Of a DNA stretch of 64,000 bases, positions 30,403 through 38,500 are shown piece by piece (positions within the stretch are counted from its first letter, which is position 1; every line of letters begins with the position of its first letter). The translations under genes and the position numbers were made by a program. The DNA comes from Silvimonas iriomotensis (GTDB taxonomy: Bacteria; Pseudomonadota; Gammaproteobacteria; Burkholderiales; Chitinibacteraceae): assembly GCF_014645535.1 (NCBI RefSeq), contig NZ_BMLX01000003.1, positions 124,001 to 188,000 of the forward strand, given 5' to 3'. The notes under the pieces were generated by a model. The model made no database searches, was not told the DNA's origin, and saw nothing but the letters and a program-made list of their open reading frames with translations.

Positions 30403-30629
30403 CTACCAAGCTGAAACCTAGACTGGTCTTGAAAGCTGCAGCGCCCAAGAGCAAGGTTAATGAAACCTCGAGCACGTTGCCTGCAGGTGTGCGCGCACGT
30501 TTAGACGCCTATGCGAATGCCACTCGCGGGAGGTTTGTAGAGTCGCTAACGGTTTCTCATACTGAACTGTTAACTGGCGTTTTGGCGGGTCCGATAACAA
30601 AGCAGCCACGCCACAAGAAAGTTGCCTGA
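30399..30629 (+). CDS. Small basic ORF at the end of the transposition operon
   Basis: 76-residue protein, translationally coupled to the second tniQ by an ATGA overlap and followed seven bases later by the operon terminator. It is rich in Lys and Arg at both ends (MTTKLKPRLVLKAAAPKSK, KQPRHKKVA) with a central helix-like segment (VRARLDAYANATRGRFVES). No cysteine and no membrane segment. I do not recognise it. The coupling makes a role in transposition or its control plausible, perhaps nucleic-acid binding. Confidence 0.65.
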   Translation: MTTKLKPRLVLKAAAPKSKVNETSSTLPAGVRARLDAYANATRGRFVESLTVSHTELLTGVLAGPITKQPRHKKVA

Positions 30630-30635
30630 ACGTTC

Positions 30636-30677
30636 AGATATAAAAAAGCCCCGCGTTAGCGGGGCTTTTTTATATCT
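30636..30677. terminator. Bidirectional terminator closing the transposition operon
   Basis: Perfect 17-bp inverted repeat: AGATATAAAAAAGCCCC (30636-30652), eight-base loop, and its complement 30661-30677. The A and T runs flank a GC core, so it can work in both directions. Confidence 0.9.
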
Positions 30678-30876
30678 GCTGTCTGTCTCATCCCGGATGT
30701 TGTCACTTTTCGCGTGATATGTGGCTTGCCGTTGCCAGATTGAGCCAGTTTCATCAGCCACTCTGTAACTTGGAAGCATGGTGGGTGCGAGCCCTTTAGG
30801 ATGATTGCTTGTGACGAGGCCGCCAGCGTTGGCCTTCCGGCGTCAAACGGGGCCTAAGCAAACGCTGAAACTTCGG

Positions 30877-30893
30877 CTTATCGGCCAAAGCGG
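30877..30893 (+). repeat. Dispersed intergenic repeat, copy A
   Basis: CTTATCGGCCAAAGCGG, one of four copies of a motif with core ATCGGCCAAAG (others near 41741, 42473 and 43906). The surrounding stretch 30678-31015 shows no gene. Confidence 0.55.
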
Positions 30894-31019
30894 AATTTGG
30901 CGCGGGCGGCCGTCTAAGTCTGCTTTGCACCGGAAATCGGCCATCATGTGCGTTGAAAACCTGCGCGATGCATGGACTCAGAACCACAGTACTACCCAAA
31001 TCCGGGTAGACGCTGCTGG

Positions 31020-31053
31020 AAAAAAGCCGCATACGAATTGATGCGGCTTTTTT
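31020..31053. terminator. Bidirectional terminator
   Basis: AAAAAAGCCGCAT (31020-31032), eight-base loop, ATGCGGCTTTTTT (31041-31053): a 13-bp perfect stem with A/T ends. It lies just beyond the minus-strand tautomerase gene. Confidence 0.88.
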
Positions 31054-31081
31054 GTACCCGCTATAAAAGGCACCAGGTTGT

Positions 31082-31267
31082 TCATCTATCCGAAAACAGC
31101 ACCCCACCTTTCATCTTGTGATCAAGCGCAGACTCCATCACCTGCACCACAACAGCTTCCTTCGGAACACTGAACTCTTCAACCACCGCGCTGGTGATTC
31201 GTTCCATCAAACGTTTCTTCTGCTCGGAAGTACGGCCTGCAGCAGCGTAAACAATAATTTCTGGCAT
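31082..31267 (-). CDS. 4-oxalocrotonate tautomerase family protein
   Basis: 61-residue protein that begins MPEIIVYAAAGRTSEQKKRL. After Met removal it would expose the catalytic Pro1 of the tautomerase superfamily. The usual helix (LMERITSAVVEEF) and strand (VVVQVMES) follow. Short 4-OT proteins act as homohexamers on enol/keto substrates; the substrate here is unknown. GGAGAAAATC precedes the start. It is last in a minus-strand run with LuxR, SDR, NTF2-like and MFS genes. Confidence 0.88.
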   Translation of the reverse strand: MPEIIVYAAAGRTSEQKKRLMERITSAVVEEFSVPKEAVVVQVMESALDHKMKGGVLFSDR

Positions 31268-31335
31268 GATTTTCTCCGGGTGTTTCAGTTAAACAATGGT
31301 TGGGGAGTTCTGTGCGGCCAAGCGGGTTCCGGTAT

Positions 31336-31971
31336 TCAGGACGCGGGCGCAGACACAGTGACCAGGCCGCGATCCCTGGCAATCGCTGCCGCGCGAGTAC
31401 GAGTATCGGCCTCCAGCTTGTCCAGAATGGAAGCCACATGGGTCTTGGCGGTGCCTAAAGAGATGCCCAGCGTGGAGGCGATGTCACGGTTGCAGTTTCC
31501 GTTGGCCAGTAGCGCCAGTACGTCCTGCTCACGTGCGGTGAGAGCCGCGCGGGAGAGGGAGTCGACTAGCCGCCGGGATAGCGCGTCGCTTAAGTAACGG
31601 TGGCCCGCGGCAAGTTTGCGGATGCTCTCTTCCAGCACATCAGCATCGCAATCGATCAACAGGTAGCCGTGGACACCCAGATCAAAGGCATTGCGCATGT
31701 CCCGCTCGTTGTCACGGACGGTTAACAGCAATACGCGCGGAGCGCTCCCCGGATAACGAGAGCCCCCACGCAACCTTTGTAGAAACAGGCACGCGGTATC
31801 GTAGTCACCCACAATGACATCAACGCCGGTAAAGCGCCGCGCCTCGACCCATTCAACGGGATGAATCGAGACAATGATGTCCGGCGCAGATGACAACAGC
31901 CCCTTAATGCCACAGGCCACCAGCGGATTGCGGTGGGCTACGGCAACATGCAATGGCACGGTCTCAGTCAT
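31336..31971 (-). CDS. LuxR/NarL-type regulator with degenerate receiver
   Basis: DNA-binding regulator of 211 residues. The C-terminal LuxR helix-turn-helix is intact (LTAREQDVLALLANGNCNRD, ASTLGISLGTAKTHVASILD). The N-terminal receiver-like domain lacks the usual acidic pair (reads VAVAHRNPL) and the conserved Lys (GYLLIDCD), although an Asp sits in VIVGDYDTA. It probably is not controlled by ordinary phosphorylation. I chose the ATG at 31971 (MTETVPLHVAVAH) where the domain begins; longer in-frame starts run into the SDR gene. Confidence 0.85.
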   Translation of the reverse strand: MTETVPLHVAVAHRNPLVACGIKGLLSSAPDIIVSIHPVEWVEARRFTGVDVIVGDYDTACLFLQRLRGGSRYPGSAPRVLLLTVRDNERDMRNAFDLGVHGYLLIDCDADVLEESIRKLAAGHRYLSDALSRRLVDSLSRAALTAREQDVLALLANGNCNRDIASTLGISLGTAKTHVASILDKLEADTRTRAAAIARDRGLVTVSAPAS

Positions 31972-32074
31972 GGCAATCTCTTGTCTATCGAGGATGGTTG
32001 CCCAGCTACCTGCGAATAGATTGCTGGATTCCATTTGTGGCAGCGCCTCTTGCAATGAAGGGGCACGCGCCCTG

Positions 32075-32785
32075 TTACGCAATCGCGCCACCGCCGTCGA
32101 CCAGTACCGTCGAGCCCGTCGCATAACGGGTTGAGGCAAGGTAAATGACGGCGTTGGCAATATCCTCTGGCGCGCCGACCCGTTTTGCCGGCAGGCGGGC
32201 GGCCACGCTTTCGTACATCCGCTCGCGTGCCGACGCGTCCAGATTTGCCCACAGTTCGGTCGCGATCAATCCTGGAGAAACCACGTTGACCCGAATCGGT
32301 GACAACTCCAGCGCGAGACCACGCCCCAACGATTCGAGCGCAGCATTGATCGCACCTTGAAGGACAGAAGACTTGCTGGGGCGCACCGACAAAAAGCCGG
32401 ACACCAGTGTCAGTGAACCCGCTTCGCGAATGTGAACTGCGCGTGCCACGCGATAGGCACCCCAGAACTTGCTGTTCATGGCGCTGTACGCATCCTCAAG
32501 TTCAAGACCATGAACCGGGCCGGTCGCTGTCTGGGCTGCTGAAACCACCACATGATCAAATTCGCCCAGTTCACGCAGCACGTGACTGACTTGTTCATCA
32601 TGGGTGATGTCCAGAACGACGGTTTCAACCTTCCCGACAATCTGACTGGCGACATGATCAAGCTTGGCCTTGTTGCGCGATGCGATATAGACGTGAGCGC
32701 CGTGTTGCGCAAAGCTCGCAGCGGTTGCAGCGCCAATCCCCGAGCTGCCACCGACAACCAATACACGTTGATCTTTGAAAAGCAT
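32075..32785 (-). CDS. SDR family oxidoreductase
   Basis: Short-chain dehydrogenase/reductase of 236 residues. The cofactor motif is VLVVGGSSGIGAATAASF. The substrate-side sequence is unusual: the classical YxxxK appears replaced by a segment SKSSVLQGAINAALESLGRG. The C-terminus (AVIYLASTRYATGSTVLVDGG) is typical. The start at 32785 follows AGGAG by seven bases. It sits between a LuxR regulator and an NTF2-like gene. The substrate is unknown. Confidence 0.88.
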   Translation of the reverse strand: MLFKDQRVLVVGGSSGIGAATAASFAQHGAHVYIASRNKAKLDHVASQIVGKVETVVLDITHDEQVSHVLRELGEFDHVVVSAAQTATGPVHGLELEDAYSAMNSKFWGAYRVARAVHIREAGSLTLVSGFLSVRPSKSSVLQGAINAALESLGRGLALELSPIRVNVVSPGLIATELWANLDASARERMYESVAARLPAKRVGAPEDIANAVIYLASTRYATGSTVLVDGGGAIA

Positions 32786-32833
32786 GTTGTTGCTCCTGAA
32801 GTCGTGATTCATGGTGAGCACCGGTGGCGGGCA

Positions 32834-33391
32834 TTATTTGGCGACAACACCCAACTGCTGCAGGAAGGTGAGGTTGTCTTCCAGATGCCAGTTTTCCGCG
32901 ATCTTGCCGTCGTGGATGCGATAGATATCCGTGGCGATAAAGTCGACAGGTTGGCCAGTGCCCTGGACACCGTTAAAGCTGCCGGTGAAATGGCCGGTGA
33001 ATCGCAGGTGGGTTACAACGCGGTCACCCGTCACGATCATTTGGGTGATTTCGGCGTGGACATCCGGCACAGCGCCATGAAAGCCCTTGGAGGCGGCCAA
33101 AGGGCCTGCCACGCCTTGCGGACGGCCCGCCGGCAATGTGCGATCCATAAAGTCAGCGGCGAGTGCTTCACGCGCCATGGCTTCATCGCCGGTGGTCCAG
33201 AACGTGTCGTACAGGCGTGCCGCATGAATTTGTTGCTCCAGTTGCTTTTTGGGCAGCGTTTTATCCACGATCAGAACACCTGGTTTGGCCAGATCATCCG
33301 ATGCGGCTTTGGCATGCGAGGCGATCAGCAGGGCTGCAACGATGGGCAATGCTGACAGAGCGGTAGTGATCGAAAGCGTTTTGGTGGTCAT
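32834..33391 (-). CDS. Exported SnoaL/NTF2-like protein
   Basis: Protein of 185 residues with a signal peptide (LPIVAALLIASHAKAASDD) and an NTF2-like fold: RLYDTFWTTGDEAMAREALA, then FMDRTLP, VVTHLRFTGHFTGSF, FIATDIYRIHDGKIAENWHL. The C-terminal GKI-ENW signature is typical of SnoaL-like cyclases/isomerases and related small-molecule binding proteins. An enzymatic role is not certain. The start was set at 33391, where the signal peptide begins. Confidence 0.83.
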   Translation of the reverse strand: MTTKTLSITTALSALPIVAALLIASHAKAASDDLAKPGVLIVDKTLPKKQLEQQIHAARLYDTFWTTGDEAMAREALAADFMDRTLPAGRPQGVAGPLAASKGFHGAVPDVHAEITQMIVTGDRVVTHLRFTGHFTGSFNGVQGTGQPVDFIATDIYRIHDGKIAENWHLEDNLTFLQQLGVVAK

Positions 33392-33443
33392 GATGAGTTC
33401 CCTGATTGGCAAAGTTGAGACGACGTTAGTTGTGTTGCCGCAT

Positions 33444-34661
33444 TCAGATAGAACGGGTGGCGGCCTCACCCAGTGATGGCTTGCCGGGTGCCTCTGCGTG
33501 TGAGGCCTCCACGTGTACTTCCGCCCCGTCGAGCCGGCGGGCAAAGATGGTGAGGATCAGCGCACCGGCGGTGACTGCCGCGGCAACCCAAGGCAAAACA
33601 TCAAGCGATTGACCGTGCGACAGGGCCAGACCGCCCAGCCAGGCCCCCATGGCGTTGCCCACGTTGAAAGCGCCGATATTCAGGGTTGATGCCAGATTGG
33701 GTGCGTGGCTGGCTTTGCTCAGGACACGCATTTGCAGGCCGGGGATGGTGGCGAATGCGGCAATGCCCCAGATAAAGATGGTGATCAACGAGAGCACCTG
33801 GTTGTGCATCGTGTAGCTGAACAGCCCCATGATCACGATGAGGGCAGCAAAGATGACAATCAGTGCCTTGAGTGCCCCACGGTCCGCAAATTTGCCGCCC
33901 ACCCAATTACCGATCGCCAGGCCGATCCCGAACATGACGAGGATGGGTGTGACCGCATGCGCAGCGAACCCGCTCATCTCTTCAAGAATCGGCGTGATAT
34001 AGGTGAACACCACAAATACGCCGCCAAACCCAAGCACGGTCATCAACAAGGCCAGCCAGACCTGGCCTTGCTTGAGTACGCTGAGTTCATGGGCCAGCCC
34101 GCCAGATTTGCCGTCTCGTTTGTCGGGCACCAGCAAAGCCAGTGCGATGGCAGCAGCAACACCGGCAACCGCAACGGCCCAGAATGCCACCCGCCATCCA
34201 TGTGATTGACCAATAAACGTGCCGAGTGGAACGCCGAGCACGTTGGCAAGCGCCAGCCCGGTAAACATCATGGCAACCGCGCTGGCTTGCTTGTCCTTGG
34301 GCACCAGCGAAGCCGCAACCACTGATCCGATCCCGAAGAACGAACCATGGGCGAATGAGGTAATCACCCGCGCGACCATCAGGCTTTGGTAGCTGGATGC
34401 AGTGGCGCAAAGGACATTGCCGACAATGAAGATGCCCATCAGCAACAGCAGCGCCAGTTTATGTGGCATGCGGCTGGTCAACAGGGCCAGTAGTGGTGCG
34501 CCAAACGCGACACCGAGGGCATAGCCGCTGACCAGCAGGCCGGCAGAAGGGATGGAGACGGACAGCGAATGCGCCACGTCGGGCAAGATGCCCATGATGA
34601 CGAACTCGGTGGTCCCGATGGCAAACGCGCTTAATGCCAAGGCAATGATGGGGAGAGACAT
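33444..34661 (-). CDS. MFS transporter (sugar/drug efflux type)
   Basis: Major facilitator superfamily permease of 405 residues with about 12 hydrophobic segments. The N-terminus (LALSAFAIGTTEFVIMGILP) is characteristic of the AraJ/YdhP/Bcr-like efflux group, with the motif A-like region LTSRMPHKLALL. It is probably a proton-driven exporter; the substrate cannot be told. AAGGAAAA precedes the start at 34661. It is the first gene of the minus-strand run ending at the tautomerase. Confidence 0.9.
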   Translation of the reverse strand: MSLPIIALALSAFAIGTTEFVIMGILPDVAHSLSVSIPSAGLLVSGYALGVAFGAPLLALLTSRMPHKLALLLLMGIFIVGNVLCATASSYQSLMVARVITSFAHGSFFGIGSVVAASLVPKDKQASAVAMMFTGLALANVLGVPLGTFIGQSHGWRVAFWAVAVAGVAAAIALALLVPDKRDGKSGGLAHELSVLKQGQVWLALLMTVLGFGGVFVVFTYITPILEEMSGFAAHAVTPILVMFGIGLAIGNWVGGKFADRGALKALIVIFAALIVIMGLFSYTMHNQVLSLITIFIWGIAAFATIPGLQMRVLSKASHAPNLASTLNIGAFNVGNAMGAWLGGLALSHGQSLDVLPWVAAAVTAGALILTIFARRLDGAEVHVEASHAEAPGKPSLGEAATRSI

Positions 34662-34809
34662 TGCATTTTCCTTGAAAGTAAATGCAGGACCCTGAAAACG
34701 CCGCCCTGCGCAGTTCATTCAAAATCGGGATCGAGTATTGCGACGCTTCTCCCCAACGGTCTTGGATGGGGTTGCCATTCATTGCTCAAAAAAGGCGTTA
34801 CGTTGGGGG

Positions 34810-35193
34810 TTAGGCCGCAGCAGGCGGATCGCCCAATGTTTTTACGATCAGCTCAGACAAAGTGCTGAGACTGAACGGCTTTTGCATCAGGCCAAGAACC
34901 TTCAACTGGCCCACCCGGCGTTGATGCTCGGGTGTGCAGTAAGAGGAAACGAACAATGTCGGTGGTTGTTTCCCGGTCTTGACCAACTGGTCAAACATCT
35001 CGATCCCTGACATGCCCGGCATCCGGATATCGGCAATGAGCAGTGCAATCTCGTGACGCGCCGAGAAAGCAAGCAAGGCTGCTGCGCTATCGAAGGTCTC
35101 AACGGCCCAGCCGGATGAACGAATAAAACTGGACAGTGCAACGCGGACAGCTTCGTCGTCGTCCACTACACAAATGGGCTTTGTTATGGACAC
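34810..35193 (-). CDS. Receiver-only (CheY/FixJ-like) response regulator
   Basis: Single-domain receiver of 127 residues: ICVVDDDEAVRVAL, phospho-acceptor Asp in LLIADIRMPGMSG, and the Lys in MQKPFS. There is no output domain. It is divergent from the 1819-residue kinase gene and may pass phosphoryl groups within that system or act as a phosphate sink. Confidence 0.9.
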   Translation of the reverse strand: MSITKPICVVDDDEAVRVALSSFIRSSGWAVETFDSAAALLAFSARHEIALLIADIRMPGMSGIEMFDQLVKTGKQPPTLFVSSYCTPEHQRRVGQLKVLGLMQKPFSLSTLSELIVKTLGDPPAAA

Positions 35194-35504
35194 GTGAGAC
35201 TCAATATCTGGATGGCGGGTGGATCGCTTTTCGTTGTGTCAAAGATAATTTCTGACGCAATTCAAAACTACCAGGCTGATGGCGGGTTTTGCTACGCCCA
35301 AGGTACTGGCGGGCTATACCTTGGTACAGGTTCACTGTACGTTGATACTGTATGACAATGGAATGGCCGGCATGCCTGCCAGTACATAGCCTGTCGGCTC
35401 CGCTGGCGCGCCGGCAATGGGCGTCTGTCTGATGGCGCCCGGGATGTGGATGATCTGTTAATGGCCCTGAACCAGCACACTCCTGAACCCGGCTGTGTGC
35501 GCAA

Positions 35505-38500
35505 ATGACTGCCGCGCCTATGCTCCGCTCATTCGTTAGTCTTGCCACCCTACGAAGTGACCACCTCACGGTTAAGCGAGGTCTTGCAGAAGCGGGCGAG
35601 CCGATTCTCGTCGTCACCCCGACAGCCATCAATCCTGCCCCGGATATCTACGCGCGTTTCGAAAATGAAATGGCGCTCGAACCCATGCTTGAGCGGGAAT
35701 GGTCGGTGCTCCCCCTGCGCCACGCGCGCCACGACAATGCGTCTGCATTGCTACTGCGTGATCCAGGGGGTGACCTGCTTGCCAGCATTCAGGTCGCATC
35801 GCTTGGGTTGACACAACGGCTTGTACTTGCACTCAGCGTGATTGAAGCGATCCGGCGTATGCACCTCAAAGGCATTGTGCATGCGGGTTTGAGCCTTCAA
35901 ACCTTCTTTGTCAGCGTGGATTTGCGTGCGGCATGGATTACAGATTTCGGTGTCGCGTCCCGGATCCGTTTCATGCAAGGAGAGCGTGGTTCAGCGGCAA
36001 ATCCGCGGTTTCTGGTTCCGGAACAAATGCCGGGATCTGGCCGGTATATGGATCACGCTGCTGATATTTACGCATTTGGCGAGATACTGCAGCATCTGAT
36101 GGGGCATACTGAGCCTGCTCCAGCCCTTGTTGAGCCTTATGGATTTGCGCTGGAATTGCTGGCCGAAATCACCGCGCGTCTGCTGCACACGGATCACCAC
36201 GCCCGTTATCCGTCTGCATCTGCAATTCAGGCCGACCTCTACCGTGTTCTGGCCGCGCTGAAGGGGCTCGATAATGAGCCCGCCACGCAAACCATCGCGC
36301 AAACTGGCATTCGTGACAGGTCTGCCCTGGCCTTTCGGCCACCTCGTGTTTACGGACGAAAACGAGAGTTCTCACGCTTATTCGAGCACATGGCGCGGGT
36401 CGCGGAAACGGGCGATTCCGCAGCAGTGCTGATCAGTGGTGCTGCCGGTTCAGGCAAGTCGACGTTGATCGAAGCGCTGCGTGCAGACGGAAAAAGCACC
36501 TCCTGGCGATTTGCCAGCGGCAAGTTTGATCAGCAAAAACTGGATTCACCTTATCAAGCGTTGCTGGAGGCAACAGGTAGCCTGATCTCACGACTGCAGA
36601 CGTCGGGCGAGAGTCCGGAGCTTCTGCAAATAGAAGCACAGCAGGCCGTCGGAGGGCTTGGAAGGTTAATTACAGATGCGATCCCCGAGGCGGCCTGGCT
36701 GCTGGGTCAACCCGCCCCGGCGCCGGAGGTCAGCACAGAACGGGTGAAGGCACGCTGGCATGACACGCTGGCCCGATTCATTGGCGTGTTTGCGCGGCCG
36801 GCCAATCCGTTGCTGCTGTTTATCGATGATTTGCAATGGGCAGATACTGCCACGCTGGAGTTCATGGCCGAGACAATGACGCATCGGCCGATCAAGTGGC
36901 TGTTTTTGGCCGGAGCAACACGGGACACGGAGAATCTGCTTGAGACCGGTTGGCCTGCAAGGGTACGGGCAGCCAGTCATGATGCCGCTGATATTGAGGT
37001 CCTTGCACTGTCGCCATTGTCGCGAGAAGCAATCGGCAACCTGCTGAATGACTTTCTGGGAACGGGTCAGGATGAGGTGACACAACTTGTCGACTTTGTT
37101 CACACCAAGGCAGCAGGCAATCCACTTTTCGCCATTCAGCTTGTCCGCAAAATAGTGGATGAGCGCATTGTCACAAAAAACTACGTCAGCCAGCGTTGGG
37201 AATGGGTACCGGCGCAATTGTTAGCCGCACTCGAGACCACTGATCTCCCATCCCTGGTTCGTTTCCGGGTGAATGCTCTGCCTTTGCCATCACAGGGTGT
37301 CATCGCTTTGTTTGCCTGTATGGGCAATGTCGCGACAAACAAGCGTCTTGGTCTGGTCACAAAACTGGATGAGGCCGTTCTTTACGAGCAGTTGTTACCC
37401 GCGTTGCGGGCAGGGCTGATCCTGAACCGGGGCGAAGAATATTTCTTTGTGCACGACCGGATCCGTGAAGTCATGTACGCCATGCTGGATGCCGAAGTAC
37501 GGGCGCAATGTCATCTGCGAATTGCAGAAACCATCAAGCTCGATAGGCCGGTCGTTGCCCGGCAATTTGAATTGGCCACCCATTTGAACAAGGCGGCGGT
37601 GTTGCTTGACTCTGAGTCCCTGCGTCTTGACGCAGCACAAGAGAATTTTGAGGCAGCACAACTGGCCAAAGTCACCGGCGCGCTCGATGCTGCCGTGTTT
37701 TATCTGGATAGCGCGCAACAGCTGCTTGGGCCAATCGATCCGGATATCGCCCATCCATTGCGCACCCGGATACTGGTAGAAGCCGCGCGTTGTGAACTGG
37801 CTCGTGGCAACCTCCAGGCTTGCCAGAATGTGCTGGGCATCCTGGAGAAGCCGGATCTTTCGAAAGAACGGACCATCGAAAAAACGCTGATTGCTGTCAC
37901 CCTGAACGTGATGCAGTCAAACAATGTCGAAGCCGCGCAAATCGCGCTGGCCTGCTTGCGCCAATACTGCGGCGTCGATCTGTCTCAGTACCCGGATGAA
38001 GCGGAAATTCATGCAGCATTCGATGCGGTATTTTCCAAATTGGGCAACCGTGAAATCGAGTCTCTGGTTTCATTGCCTGACTTGAATGACGTCGACGCCA
38101 CGCAAACAATGAGTTTGCTGTCCAGCCTGCTGCTGCCCAGCTTTTACACCAGCCTGGGGCTTTTCCTGCTGCATATCGCCAAAATGGCTGAGCTGGCACT
38201 TGATCGCGGCATCAATGCCACGGCAGCCTATTCCTTTAGTGCATTGGGCGTTGCAATAGGCGAACTGCTCGGCCGCTACGAAGATGGCTATCGCTTCGGC
38301 GTACTCGCCAAGGAGCTGGTGTTCTCCCGGGGCTACGATGCAGTTAAAGCCAGAACGCTTGTCAGCCTGCAGATGGCCAGCCTGTGGACACAGCCGCTCG
38401 ATGTGGCGCTTAAAGTGATCAAAATGGCGCGTGATGCGGCCGATGAGTCCGGGGAAATTGATATTTCCTGTACAACGCGCAGTTTGCTCGTGACCAATAT

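Larger units (their letters stand above)
24340..30677 (+). mobile_element. Tn7-like transposition module (tnsA-tnsB-tnsC-tniQ-tniQ)
   Basis: Contiguous operon of TnsA-type endonuclease, DDE transposase, AAA+ regulator and two TniQ target-selection proteins, plus two small ORFs, ending at a strong terminator. The genes are joined by stop/start overlaps. Boundaries given are those of the gene module, not mapped transposon ends. In Tn7 the tnsA-proximal end abuts the target; here that side faces groES. A second, defective relative lies at 51.9-52.7 kb in the same orientation. Confidence 0.85.

Noticed and set aside
30678..31015. Possible right transposon end (TGTTGTCACTTTTCGCGTGAT region)
   Set aside because: No matching inverted copy could be found on the tnsA side by eye.
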